From positions 41,220,851-41,284,850 of the forward strand of contig CM075782.1 of NCBI GenBank assembly GCA_037974665.1: a stretch of DNA of 64,000 nt. Direction: 5' to 3'. Of this stretch, positions 31,324 to 43,311 are shown in pieces. The stretch's first letter is position 1. Each line of letters opens with the position of its first letter. Position numbers and translations under genes: made by a program. Origin of the DNA: Ehretia macrophylla (taxonomy: Eukaryota > Streptophyta > Magnoliopsida > Boraginales > Ehretiaceae). The notes beneath the pieces were generated by a model. The model was not told where the DNA came from and did not search any database. It was given only the letters and a program-made list of their open reading frames with translations.

Positions 31324-34300
31324 TGTCACGCCCCAACCCAGCCTATAAAGGTTAGACTAGGGTGTGATCTAAACATTCAAGTCCTTTCGCGTATTTAATT
31401 GTTTAAGAAGGTTTAACACTTAACGTTTAGCCTAAACTCCACAAATTCTCCAGAAAACCGGCAGCATAACGGCTGTAATTGGGCTTCTTAGTTGACCTAA
31501 TTTTCTAAACGCATCAAAAACTTTTAATCCTTGATTCGATCCCAACTAAGATTCTTATTTTGTCATCAACCGATATGCCTACTAGTTTATCTTGAGAGTG
31601 TCGTTTGGTTAATAAGCCTAGCTTGATAACTATACTCCATTTATTTGTTGAATTCCTGTTATACAAGTACCTATTATCCTTTAGGGTACGGGTGAGTACC
31701 TAAGTGAAATTAGATAGAGTTAACTTAGTGGATTAATCATCTAGTGGTTTGAACACCTACGATAACTACTGTACGAGATAATGAAAACAAATAACAAAAT
31801 AAAAGTTCGTCCGGTTATAGATAGTACAATCCCAAAATTTGACCCAAATTACAACGGGGTCATTTACAGTACAACAACAAGCAACATAAGAAATAGTCTT
31901 CAAGCAACATAACATATCGTTCACAAAATGGCCATAGTCACGTAAGGCACGTAGGGCAAGCAATCATTCCAAGGAATCATCAATAGGCACGTTGTCCTTG
32001 AGTACCTGTTCCTGGTCTTCTTCACCTGAGATGATAAAAGAAGGTGAGTCCTTATGAACTCAGCAAGGGGGAACGAGAAATAAGTTTTGAAACTCTTTTT
32101 CCGGTTCAATTATGAAAACCCTTTTGCAAGCATGGCATATATCACAAGTGAGTACATAATGTAATGTAAAAGTAAAAGAACACAATTACCCGTCTTTCTT
32201 CCCCGAGGTCCTCTAGAAACCAAGCAAGAGTACTTATACATATAGTGAAAAGGATACGGTGAGCTTTTGCTCTCAGTTCATTTCTAGAATCAGTTGTTGC
32301 GGCCGACTTCAAATCATCCCCTTATCACGCCAAATGGGTGTACTCCGGATATACCTCGAAATCCTACGACCCAACTCTCCGAGGAAGTCTAACCCTCAAG
32401 CGAGAGAGGGAATTGGACAATGGTAGTCACGGTTGCACCGGTAAGCCCGATGCCGCCCGATGTGCGTGAACGCTACCACGCCAGAATGAAAGGTTGCAAC
32501 CTTGTATGCAATGCACATTTATGACATTTAATATATCACATTAGGAGGATAACAAAGTATGTTGCCTCCGAGCAGTCATAAAATTACACATTGACAAGTA
32601 AACAGGCGAGCCACGATAAGACAAGTAATTTCACTTGAACGGCATATGGAGTTATATGAACATTAAACGGGCAGCCATGTAACGCACATAAATCAAGTCA
32701 TATAACTCATTTCAAAGTTCACGTAATCAAATAATAAGATTATTCATCATGCAACGACATCTATGTGGGATCGGGTGTAAGAAAGGCCTACTTGTCAACA
32801 TGTAATCATCAAGATCGCATTTAGGGCTACAATGGCAACTACGGGCAGCCTACTAAACATATAATTAAACACGATATTCATAGGATCAACACTTAGTGAA
32901 TTTACCTAGTCACTAGAGTTTCCATTTCGTGCTTACCCGTGCGATTAAGCCCCAAGTCAACTCAAAATCAATCTCAAGCCATGCATTGATTAATTCAAAC
33001 ACCCTCAAGTATTCAAAACAGTCCACACAACATCTCAAAGCCACAATGCCAAGCATTTAATACAACAAGAGAAGCTACAATAATTTTCCTAAGCATATTA
33101 CTAAGTGAAACCCTCACTTCAATGGATTGTTTTCTCACAATCATTAAGACAAGCAAAAAATCTCCAATTCCATTGAATAAGTTGTCAAATTAAAGCTTAA
33201 GAAGTGAACTAAATTAAGAAACAAACCTCGCATCATTTGGAGTTCGGGTTCAATAGTTATAGCCAAAACAGTGAGACTGCACAAAACTGTCCAGATATGC
33301 ACACATTTCAATACTTGTCGTTTTTGAGGTCCTTAGGGTCAGATTTAGCCTTAGTCCATTTCTGACAAAAATGTCCAGAACTGAAAAATATAGTAGCACA
33401 CCAACTTTCATACATTTTGGATATCATTTACTAATTCAAAACTGCTTCGTTCTACAAGGTCATTGAATCTGCCAAAACCTGCTTCATTTTTCTAGACTTT
33501 CCAGATTTGGACACATTTTAATGATTGGCCATTTTGAGGACTTTAGAATTAAAATTAGCTTTGGCCTATTTCTGCAAAAAATGTTTATAACTGGAAAAAC
33601 TAGTTACCTACCAATTTTCACGCATTTTAAACATCATTTACTTAGCCAAAATCACCTCGCACCAACAGGACAGAAAGCTGTCACAAACACGATTTCATCT
33701 ATCATCACATTCTAGGAAAAAATCTTGCCATGCATGGATATAAAATCTTATGAACACACATATATCTCAAGTACAGAAGTAAAGATAGAAATTTAAGAGC
33801 ATGCATGTGGTTTTTTGAAAGATTTTCAAGAAGTTTTAGCCCTCACCTCTTTGAAGATCTAGCAAATGAGCACAAAATCCTTGTTTTTGAGCTTTGTGTG
33901 AGTTTTCTTGCTATGTTGCTTGCTTGTGCTTGCTATGGCCGAGCTTGGGAGAGTCTTAGAGAGTTGTTAGGAGTCTTGAATGCTCAAGGAGCAGCCATGG
34001 TCGAAAATGAGAGAGAAGGAGAGAGAATGGGAGAGTCTTGAGAGAAAAATGAATGTTTTAAGAGTTGTTTTTGAGCATTGGCTTATGTGTTGGCCTTGAG
34101 CTTTGAAAAATCTGATTTTGTGTCATCTTTTGAATTGGTTTAGCATGTGGGTTGAGAGGGACAAGAAAGTGAGCTTGGGTGTTAGTAAAATAGTGCATAG
34201 GTGCAAGGAAAAGCATGACATGGTGTAAGAGAATGTTGGGTAGAATAGAATATTTTATAGTTAGTGGGTTTTGTAGAGATTTGAATTAGGAATATAATAT

Positions 34301-34812
34301 TGGTTAGTGGATTGTGTGAGATTATTTAATAGTCTAGTGCTTTGTGTAGGATTCTTTATAGGTTAGAGTGTAGGCACACAGTTCGAGGTTTAGGGTACGT
34401 ACTACGAGGCACGCACAGAAATCAATACGGGACATGAATCACGTGGTAGACATGAACTACGAGGTAAGGCACATATTTCAAGATAAATGCATAGATTCCA
34501 AAGCAAATGCACACAACCCTAGGTAAAACAAGGCACATAATTTGATGAAATGCACGTAAATTGAGGTACGACTCTTAAACCTAGGTTAGACACGCAATTT
34601 AAGGTCAGGACACACAAAACGAGATAATGCACGCAATTCGAAGTCGGGGCACATAAGTCGAGGATTAGGGCACATAATTTTAGGTCAAGGCACGAATGAT
34701 GAGGCATGCACGAAAACCAAGACAGGGCACGTAATCCAAGGTCAGTCATATCATCCTTGGTCTATGGCACGCAAATCAAGGTAACACACGTTATTTGGGA
34801 TCGGGCCTCACA
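31324..34812 (-). mobile_element. Solo LTR of the 3.5-kb family, minus strand
   Basis: 3,489 bp. + strand edges are TGTCACGCCCCAACCC and ATCGGGCCTCACA, so on the minus strand it reads TGTGAGGCCCGAT...GGGGCGTGACA like the gypsy 3' LTR. Flanks GCTAT (31319-31323) and GTTGT (34813-34817) fit a decayed 5-bp duplication at three of five positions. Spacer text is continuous across it. No interior remains, so it probably arose by recombination between LTRs. Confidence 0.88.
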
Positions 34813-34959
34813 GTTGTACTTATTTTTGAAGCCCAAAATCGAACGTTTTCCTAAGTTTTGGGTCACTTTTCTTCTTTTTGCGCTGTTTCATCGTCCCTGA
34901 TTGTTCGCGAGGAGCCGCAAAAAGGACGACAAATAAGGGCTTTACATACTCAACATGAT

Positions 34960-35078
34960 TGGTGTGATCATAACAGCAGTAATGCACCGGATCCCATCAG
35001 ATCTCCGAAGTCAAGCATGCTTGGGAGAGAGTAGTACTAGGATGGGAGACCCTCAAGGAAGTCCTCGTGTTGCACCCC
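34960..35078 (+). rRNA. 5S rRNA-like copy 34
   Basis: Full length. Start TGGTGTGATCATAACAG, A-box AGTCAAGCATGCTTGGG, C-box GATGGGAGACC. Confidence 0.84.
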
Positions 35079-35491
35079 CCTTTTCGTTTTGCTTTTTTTG
35101 CCCTGTTAAAGCTTGCCAAGATGATTTATCCATCACAATTCTATTAACGAGTCCCACGGCATCTTGGGCGAGACAACTTCGCTTCACGTAGAGGCTGAGC
35201 CCACAAACCGAGGTCGTGGGCCCTATGACCAGGTCACCGTCACTCCGGTGGCCATAACTTTTGGTCCGTAAGGAGTTACACGGCACACAGCATACCGTTG
35301 GAAAGCTCTCCAGGAGCTCTGCGACAGGGGCAGCAAGCTGCTCTGCTGCGCCTGTTTTTGGATCCCAAAATCAAATGTTTTCATCAGTTCCAGTCCACTT
35401 TTCTTCTTTTTGTGCTGTTTCTTCATCCTTGATCGTTCGTCGGGAGCTGGGAAAAGGACGACAAATAAGGGCTTTGCGCACTAAACATGAC

Positions 35492-35610
35492 GGGTGTGAT
35501 CATACAAATAGTAATGCATCGGATCCCATCAAATCTCCAAAGTTAAGCGTGCTTGAGAGAGAATAGTACTAGGATGGGTGACCCTAAGGGAAGTCCTCGT
35601 GTTGCACCCC
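35492..35610 (+). rRNA. 5S rRNA-like copy 35
   Basis: Full length. CAAATAGTAATGCATCGG and CCAAAGTTAAGCGTGCTTG, with GACCCTAAGGGAAG near the end. Confidence 0.85.
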
Positions 35611-36022
35611 CTTTTCGATTTACATTTCTTGCCCCGTTCTAGCTTTCCAAGATGCTTTATCTGTCACATTTCTATTACCGAGTCCTACGGCATCTTGGGA
35701 AGACAACTACGCTTCGCGTAGAGGCTAGGCCCGTAAACTGAGGGCGTGAGGCCTGTTACCAAGTCTCCGTCGCTACGGTTCCCATAACTTTTGATCCGTA
35801 AGGAGTTATGGAGCGCACGACATACCGTTGGAAAGCTCTCCTAGAGCTCTACGACGGTGGTAGCAAGACTTATCAGTTGTGCCTATTTTTGTAGCCCAAA
35901 ATCAAACATTTTCATCAGTTTTTGTCCATTTTTCTTCTTTTTGCGTTGTTTTATCATCCCTGATTGTTTGTCGGGAGCCGTAAAAAGGACGACAAATAAG
36001 GGCTTTGTGCACTCAACAAGAC

Positions 36023-36141
36023 GGGTGTGATCATACCAGCATTAATGCCCCTGATCCAATCAGATCTCTGAAGTCAAGCGTGCTTGGGATAGTGTAGTAC
36101 AAGGATGGGTGACCCTCAGGGAAGTCCTCGTGTTGCACCCC
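36023..36141 (+). rRNA. 5S rRNA-like copy 36
   Basis: Full length. GCATTAATGCCCCTGATCC, AGTCAAGCGTGCTTGGG and ATAGTGTAGTACAAGG. Last copy before the composite LTR block. Confidence 0.85.
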
Positions 36142-36310
36142 ATTTCGTTTTGAATTTTTTGCCCCAGTCAGGCTTGCCAAGATGCTTTATCCATCACATT
36201 TCTATTACCGAGTCGCAGGGCCTCTTGGGCAAGACAACTTCGCTTCGCGTTGAGGCTGGGCCTGCAAACTGAGGGCGTGGGGCCTGTGACCAAGTCTCCG
36301 TCGCTCCGGT

Positions 36311-36765
36311 TGTGAGGCCCGACCCCGAATAACGTGCGTTACCTCAATTTGCGTCCCTTAGACCCAGAACTGTATGACCGACCTTATATTATATGCCCTG
36401 TCTTGGCTTTCGTGCATGCCTCGTCTTACGTGTCCTGACTTCGATTTAAGTGCAATACCTCGATTTGTGTACACTGACCTTGAACTGCATGCCCTAACCT
36501 AGGTTTAAGAGTCGTACATCGATTTACGTACATTGCATTGAATTACATGCCTTGTATTGGTTTACGTACATTTACCTAGGGTTATGTGCATTTGCATTGA
36601 AATCCGTGCATTTATCTTGAAGTACGTGCATTAGTCTTGAAGTTCGTGTCTTACCTCGTAGTTCGTGTCTACCTCGTAATTCGTGCCCTAGACCTAGGAA
36701 TCCGTGCCACCACCTTAACCAAGAAAGAATCCTACACAAAGCACTAGACTATAAAATAATCCTAC
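36311..36765 (+). repeat. Outer solo LTR, left part
   Basis: First 455 bp of the outer LTR, dominated by degenerate motifs like ACGTGC-n-TTACCTCG at 15-25 bp steps. Ends with CCTAC (36761-36765), the left target duplication of the inner element. Confidence 0.88.
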
Positions 36766-39700
36766 TGGAAGGCCCGACCCCGAATAATGTGTCATACCTC
36801 AGTTTGCGTACCATAGACCCCTAATTATATGACCGACCTTGGATTACGTGCCTTGTCTTGTTTTTCGTGCATGTCTCGTTATACGTGCCTTAACCTAAAA
36901 TTGTGTGCCCTAATCCTCGAGATACGTGTGATACCTGGATAAACGTGCCATGACCTTAATTTACGTGCGAGACCTTGATTTGTGTGTGTCTCTTCGTTTC
37001 GTGTGCATTAACCTTGAACTGCGTGCTTTAACCTAGGTTTAAGAGTCGTGTCTTGAATTACGTGCCTTGCATTGGTTTACGTGCATTCACCTAGGATTGC
37101 GTGCATTAGTCTTGAAGTTCGTGTCTTACCTCGTAGTTCGTGTCTACCTCATAATTCGTGCCCTAGACCTAGGAATTCGTGCCACCACATTGATCAAGAA
37201 AGAATCCTACACAAAGCACTAGACACTAAAATAATCCTACACAATCCACTAACCAATATTATATTTCAAATTCAAATTCTCTACAAACTCCACTAACAAT
37301 AAAATAATACTAAACTATTCCTACATTTCCCACTAACTATTATTCTATTCATAATTCAACTCATCAACAAACGTTCCTATATTTTATTCTACCTAGATTC
37401 CCTAATTTCCCAACATTCCTATGACAATTCTAATGACACAAATGCATAAAGAATTATTCCTAGACAAACTATGACAAACACTTAGCACAATGCATAAAAA
37501 AATGCTCAAAACCACCTAAATCCTCTACCTTGCTCAACCAAACCACCTTTGCCCATGCTAAACATTTTAAAGTCACACACTGAAGACACAAAAATCAGAA
37601 TTTAATCGCCCAAGGCCGACCAAGTGCTTGAATAATGCAAAAGCCTTCATTTTTTTCTCATTTCTTCTTTCTTCTCACATTTTGTCTCTCTCCCTCTCAT
37701 TCTCTCTCTCCATTTCGGTTTTGGCTGAGTTTTCTCCACCTCTTAGCTCATCTTCATCATCCTAAGGTGCATCAAGACAAACCACAAGCAAAGAAACTCA
37801 CCCAAGCAAGCTAGGATGCAAGAAACACACATGCAAGCATTTTGAGTCACCATTTTCGGCCTAGGTAAGTTCTCTTGGCTTCCATTTCTTTTCTTCTTGT
37901 TCTTACCTCATGCATGTGCTAAGCGATTGATCACTAGGCTAGGAAAAATAGAGAAACCAAGTTGGAATCTCGGCTAAGCAAGAAGAAGAAGAGATTTGAA
38001 GCTTCAACAAGTTTTTGTGCATCTTTGTGGTTGATTGCTAAGGTGAGGGTTAAAACATTTTGAAAACTCTTAAAAAATTCACATGCATGCTCATAAATGT
38101 GAGTATTTGCTTCTGTACTTGAGCTATATGGTCCTTCATAAGCTTAAACAACCATGCATGGCAAGATATTGGCTTGAAAATGATGCTAGGTGAAGTTGAA
38201 ATTGTTGACAGCTCTCTGACCAGTCTGTTCGAGGTAAGTTTAGCTAGGAAAATGATGTTGAAAATGCTTAAAAATTGGTAAGTGACTAGTTTGGACAGTT
38301 ATGAACATTTTTCCCAGAAATAGGCCGAAGCCAATTTTGATTCTAAGGTCCTCACAATAGCAAATCTTTAAACTGTGACCAAATCTGGAAAAATGAAGCA
38401 GGTTTTGGTAGATGCACTGACCTTGTGGAACGAACCATATTTGACATAGTAATTGATGTCTAAAATGAATGAAATTTGGTCTGCTGCTAGAGTTGTCAGT
38501 TCTGGACATTTTTGTCAGAAATGGACTAAGGCTGAATCGGACTCTAAGGACCTCAAAAACGTCACTTATCGAAATGTGTGCAATCCGGACAGTTTTGTGC
38601 TATCCCACTGTTTCGGCTATATCTACTGATCCCGAACTCCAATTGATACAAGGTTTGTTTCTGATTTTATTTAACTTCTTAATATTTAATTTGACATCAT
38701 ATTCACTGGATTTGGAGATTTTTTGTTTATCCTAATGATTGTGAGAAAACAGCCTATTGCAGTAAGGGTTTCACTTAGTTATATGCTTGGAAAATTGTTG
38801 TAACCTCTCTTGTGGTACTAATTTCTTGGAATTGTGGTGTTGGGATGTTGTGTGGACTGTTTTGGTACTTGAAGATGTTTGAATTGAATGATGCATGACT
38901 TGAGAATGATTTTGAGTTGACCTACGGTTTAATCACACGGTTAAGCATGAAACGGAAACCCTAATGACTAGGTAGTCTTACTAAGTGTTGATCATTTGGA
39001 TATTGTGTGGAAATTTTATGCTTAGTGGGCTGCCCATAAATGTTGTATAACTTCAAATGTGATTTTGACCATTGCATGTTGACAAATAAGCTTTTCTTGC
39101 ACCCGAACCCATGATTGACGTCATTGCATGTTGAATAATCTTATCACTTGATCACGTGGGCTTCTTAATGAGTTATATGGCCTGTTTTACATGTATTACA
39201 TGGCTGCCTGTTTAATTTTCATATAACTCTATATGCCTTTCAAGTGAAATTGCCTATCTTATCGTGCCCTGCTTGTTTACCTGTCAATGTGCAATCTTAT
39301 GACTGTCCGGAGGCAACCTACTTTGTTATCCTCCTACTGTGAGATATTACCTGTCATGAATGTGCAATGCATACAAGGTTGCAACCTTTCCTGTCGGCAT
39401 GGTAGCGATCACGCACACCGGGCGGCATCGGGCTTGCCGGTGCACCCGTGACTACCATGGTCCCATTCCCTCTCTCGCTTGGGGGCTAGACTTCCTCGGA
39501 GAGTTGGGTCATAGGATTTCGGGGTACATCCGGAGTACACCCACCTGGCGTGTTTTGGGGGATGATTTGAAGTTGGCCGCAACTTCTGATTGTGAAACCT
39601 CGGGGAGGAAAGACTGGTATTTCTGTTTCTGTACTTGTATTATTGTTATATTCATGCTTGCAAAAGGATTTTCATAAGTTGAACCGGAAAATGAGTTTCA

Positions 39701-40459
39701 AAACTTATTTCTCATTTCCCCTCGCTGAGTTCATAAGGACTCACCCTCTTTTATCATCTCAGGTGAAGAAGATCAAGAACAGGTACCAGAGGACGATGTG
39801 CCTAACGATGATTCCTTAGAGTGATTTCCTGTCTTGTGTGCTTTGCGTGATTATGGCTATTTGTGAACTATGCTACTTGAAGACTATTTCTTTTATGTTG
39901 CTCGTTGTTTATTGATGTAAATGACCCCGTTGTAATTTGGGTCTAATTCTGGGATTGTACTATCTATAACCGGACGAACTTTTATTTGGTTGTTTGCTTT
40001 CGTTTTCTTAATTAGTAGTTATCGTAGGCATTCAAACCACTAGATGAACAATCAACTAAGTTAATTCTATATAATTTCACTTAGGTGCTCATTTGCAAAC
40101 TAAAGGATAATAGGTACTTGCATGATAGGAAATTGACAAATAAACGGGACATAGTTATCATGTTAGACTTATTAACCAAACGAGACTTTCAAGATAAACT
40201 AGTAGGCAAATCGGTTGGTGACAAATAGGAGTCCTTAATGGAATTGGATTAATGATTGGAATAATTGAGGCATTTAGAGAATTAGGTCAAACCAAAAAGC
40301 CCAATTACAGCCGTTATGCTGCCGGTTTACCGAAAAATTTTGGAGTTTAGGCCAAGACGTTAAGTGTTAAATCTACATGAACGGTTAAGTACGAGACATG
40401 ACTTGAATGTTTAGATCATACCCTAGTCTAACCTTTATAGGCAGGGTTGGGGCGTGACA
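36766..40459 (+). repeat. 5' LTR of the LARD
   Basis: 3,694 bp, starting TGGAAGGCCCGAC where the 3' LTR has TGTAAGGCCCGAC, and ending GGGGCGTGACA. Relative to the 3' LTR it lacks about 73 bp near 39596, including a TATA-like TATATAAGTACTC, and lacks a short segment near 37055. Confidence 0.88.
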
Positions 40460-40473
40460 CCTTAGAAGTAGAA

Positions 40474-40486
40474 TGGTATCAGAGCT
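40474..40486 (+). promoter_or_regulatory. LARD primer-binding site
   Basis: TGGTATCAGAGCT lies 14 bases after the 5' LTR end, the same sequence and spacing as in the gypsy element at 7684. Confidence 0.9.
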
Positions 40487-43275
40487 TAGTTGAGTTACTA
40501 GGCGTTAGTCGGGTTCAACTCTCGGACCATGGGTTGAAGCCCTAAGACAATTATGATGTCTTGTTTATATGTGTTAATGTGTGCTAATGTGCTTTAATTG
40601 CTTTGAGAATTGAATACTATGTGTCTTTGTGGACTATATGTATTATGTGTCATGCACACCAACACGTTAGTGCCCTCAATAATGCATGCATGCTTTTATA
40701 CTCCTTCCTTGATACATGTGCATGTTATATAACCATGAATGACTGTTTATACACATAGATAGTTAGGATTAGAGGAAGTGAATTTGTGCAGGACGAACGA
40801 AAGGCTCGGTTAGAGATTTCTCGCATCTTCACAGGTGCTCAATGGATCATATATCTTATTGGATATGCATATATATAAAATGCGTAGCACAGGCATAATT
40901 GTTAAGGTAAAATTATCTCTTTATCTTTGGAATACACATACCTGTGATTAAGTTATCAATTTTATAGCTATAAAGTCCTTAATTCCATCAAACTGTTCTT
41001 CTAATTGTGGTTCAAGAATAAATGTTAAGGACATACAACTTTCCTTAGATATAAGAATATACTATTGGAGATATGGAGTAGTATATATATGTTCACATGC
41101 TTATAATGGAAGTTTGACTTAGGAGTTGCTTTTGAATCAAATTCTTATATCTTAAAATGGTATATTAGACTAATTATATGATTGAATCCTTACTTGATTG
41201 GAATTAAGCATCGTTGAACCTAATAAGGTGTATATTAACGAGTTTCAAGTTCACTCAATGGTAAGATTGTGACCTAGAAATTAAGAGATGAACTCGTGGA
41301 AATGGACGATAGGGGTTAGATTATTAAGGCGTGAAAAATGTGTTTAAGTAACTTAACAATGGATAACCTCAAGACATGTAGGTAACTCTGGAGAATGAGT
41401 TTAACAAGGTTGATGATTCTTTAGTATAACAAGGTATAGGAATGTTAGAATCAAGGAATTCACGTAGCTAGAACTCGTGTTTGGAAAACCGCACCTAAAA
41501 TGTTAGGTCGGATAGAAGTGTAAGGAATGGAATTGTGCATTAGATGACTAACGTTGCTAAAGGTCCTAAGTTGGATATCGGTGATATTTAGAATCATGGT
41601 ATTAATTTGGTGCCTCTCGAGTTTAGTTGTGATTATGCAAGTAAGTCATTCTATACACTCGTTGTTTAGATACCCTAGAGGATGTTGGAAAGCATATATC
41701 CTTAAGTAAGACCGATTGACCTATTATATAAACCATGGAAATTATATTAAACATCTGGTTGCAAAGTGTAGTTGTTAGGGTATGATTTGAAATCCTAAAT
41801 AGCTAATAGTAAGTATACATGATGATTCATGGTAAACCCTAAGACCTAAGGTCGACGAGTCTTGACGCCCTTAGCCTAGCTGAACATGTAAATGGGAAGA
41901 GTAAGATTTCATAAAGTTAAGATAGATGTGAATTAGAGTCATAATGACCTAAGAGACTATTGTTAGACAACTGTATTATGTGCACCGTTTCATATCTTGA
42001 AACTAGCTGTTGGTAGACTTCGAATCGTGGTCGTTAAATAGAGGGCGGATCTTGTAGTGATAATTATATGAGTCGTTGACTACTTTTGAAGTTCTATGAG
42101 ATTATATTGAAGGATACCTTGTGGTTATAATTCTTATGATTGACACAGCCTTGAAGTTATTTTGTGTAATAAGCTACTTGGATTAGTATGGCAAGTATCT
42201 TAGGAGCTAGATCATTTCGGTACCCATTTATAGTCCTAGGATTGTTGTTGTTTGGACGATAACCTAGTGGAGCATTGATATCACTTACATGGCCATGGCC
42301 CTAGCCTAGTAACATTAATGTTGAAGATATATTGGCGGGCATTAAGTGTTCGAAGGAATGACTAGGTCGCTATGTGAGTAGGACCATTATCTTCTTAACT
42401 AGGACGTAACCTTGGATTGAGGTGAGTGAAATTTATTTGAGATTGAAAATATTCGCCTTAGGAGTCTTGGTTGAGATTAAAGAAATTCGGAAGCCTCGTG
42501 ACTTGAAGATAGGGATTTGAATAAGGAAATAAATTGTGGATTACGAGTTGATGAAGTTACTTGTAAGAGTTGAACTAGTGCGACATGATCAGTTTACCCA
42601 TGCAACTTCGATGGCAGTTGTTGGTGGTACCTAATAAATCTTAGAGTTTGAGTTTAACGAATCTCAATGGTCTTTCTCGATGATTACGAGCGTGAAGGTA
42701 AACAAAGCCGGGAAAGGAGATTAGTGAATAGGAGCCTGTAATTGGGAGACTAGTCATTAGAAGATTTACTAATCCAATGTACCTTCAAGATAAGAACTAT
42801 GATACTACCGATAGATGACGATTTAAGATGGATTAGTTTGTTTGGTGAGTTCTTCTTGAAGATAGAGTCGTATTGTAGAAATGATCCATAACATGTGTAG
42901 GTCCTACGTTTTAACAATTTTGAAGCTAGTTGATAGAATATGTAAATCTGATATAGACCTATCATCTTGAAATTAGTGTATGTAACCATAAGATCGCAGT
43001 ATTATTGTGATATTCCTTTTGAGGTATGGATGCGAGATTGATACAACATGAGTCATGATTTTGGAGTTATTATTATATTGTTAGAATACCGATGCAGCTT
43101 TGATGACTAGGTTTGGAGATTCTAACTTTAGTTAATGAACTTGACCTCAAGATCAATTGGAGAAAGCTAGGAAGTGAATTCGTTGTGGTAAAACAGATCA
43201 CAGAGCAAAGGACGACCCGGAGTTGGAAAATAACAATGGTTGGAATCCGTCTAAATGACCTTAACAAGTAAGAAT

Positions 43276-43311
43276 GAATTTCGGGACGAAATTCTTTTAA
43301 GGAGGGGATGG
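43276..43311 (+). promoter_or_regulatory. LARD inverted repeat and polypurine tract
   Basis: GAATTTCGGGACGAAATTC (43276-43294) followed by TTTTAAGGAGGGGATGG and the LTR start TGTAAGG. The first 32 bases equal those at 11352 in the gypsy element. Confidence 0.87.

Larger units (their letters stand above)
34813..36310 (+). repeat. 5S rDNA tandem array, segment D (3 copies)
   Basis: Resumes in mid-spacer and holds full-length copies at 34960, 35492 and 36023. It ends in the spacer at CTCCGGT (36304-36310), where the composite LTR insertion begins. The distance from 36023 to the next copy at 50600, less the insertion, is again about one unit. Confidence 0.92.
40460..43311 (+). other. LARD interior, non-coding
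   Basis: AT-rich with stops in all frames. The first 100 or so bases (from the primer site through TCAACTCTCGGACCATGGG) match the gypsy leader. The middle I do not recognise. Near the end, 43171-43215 reads in one frame RCGKTDHRAKDD, like a gag zinc knuckle with a TGA where the first Cys should be and Asp for the last, perhaps a remnant of gag. Confidence 0.75.

Noticed and set aside
40460..43311. Interior of the inner LTR element as a host gene or captured gene
   Set aside because: No ORF above about 95 codons, no exon-like pattern I could follow, and LTR, primer-site and purine-tract ends show it is a retroelement interior.
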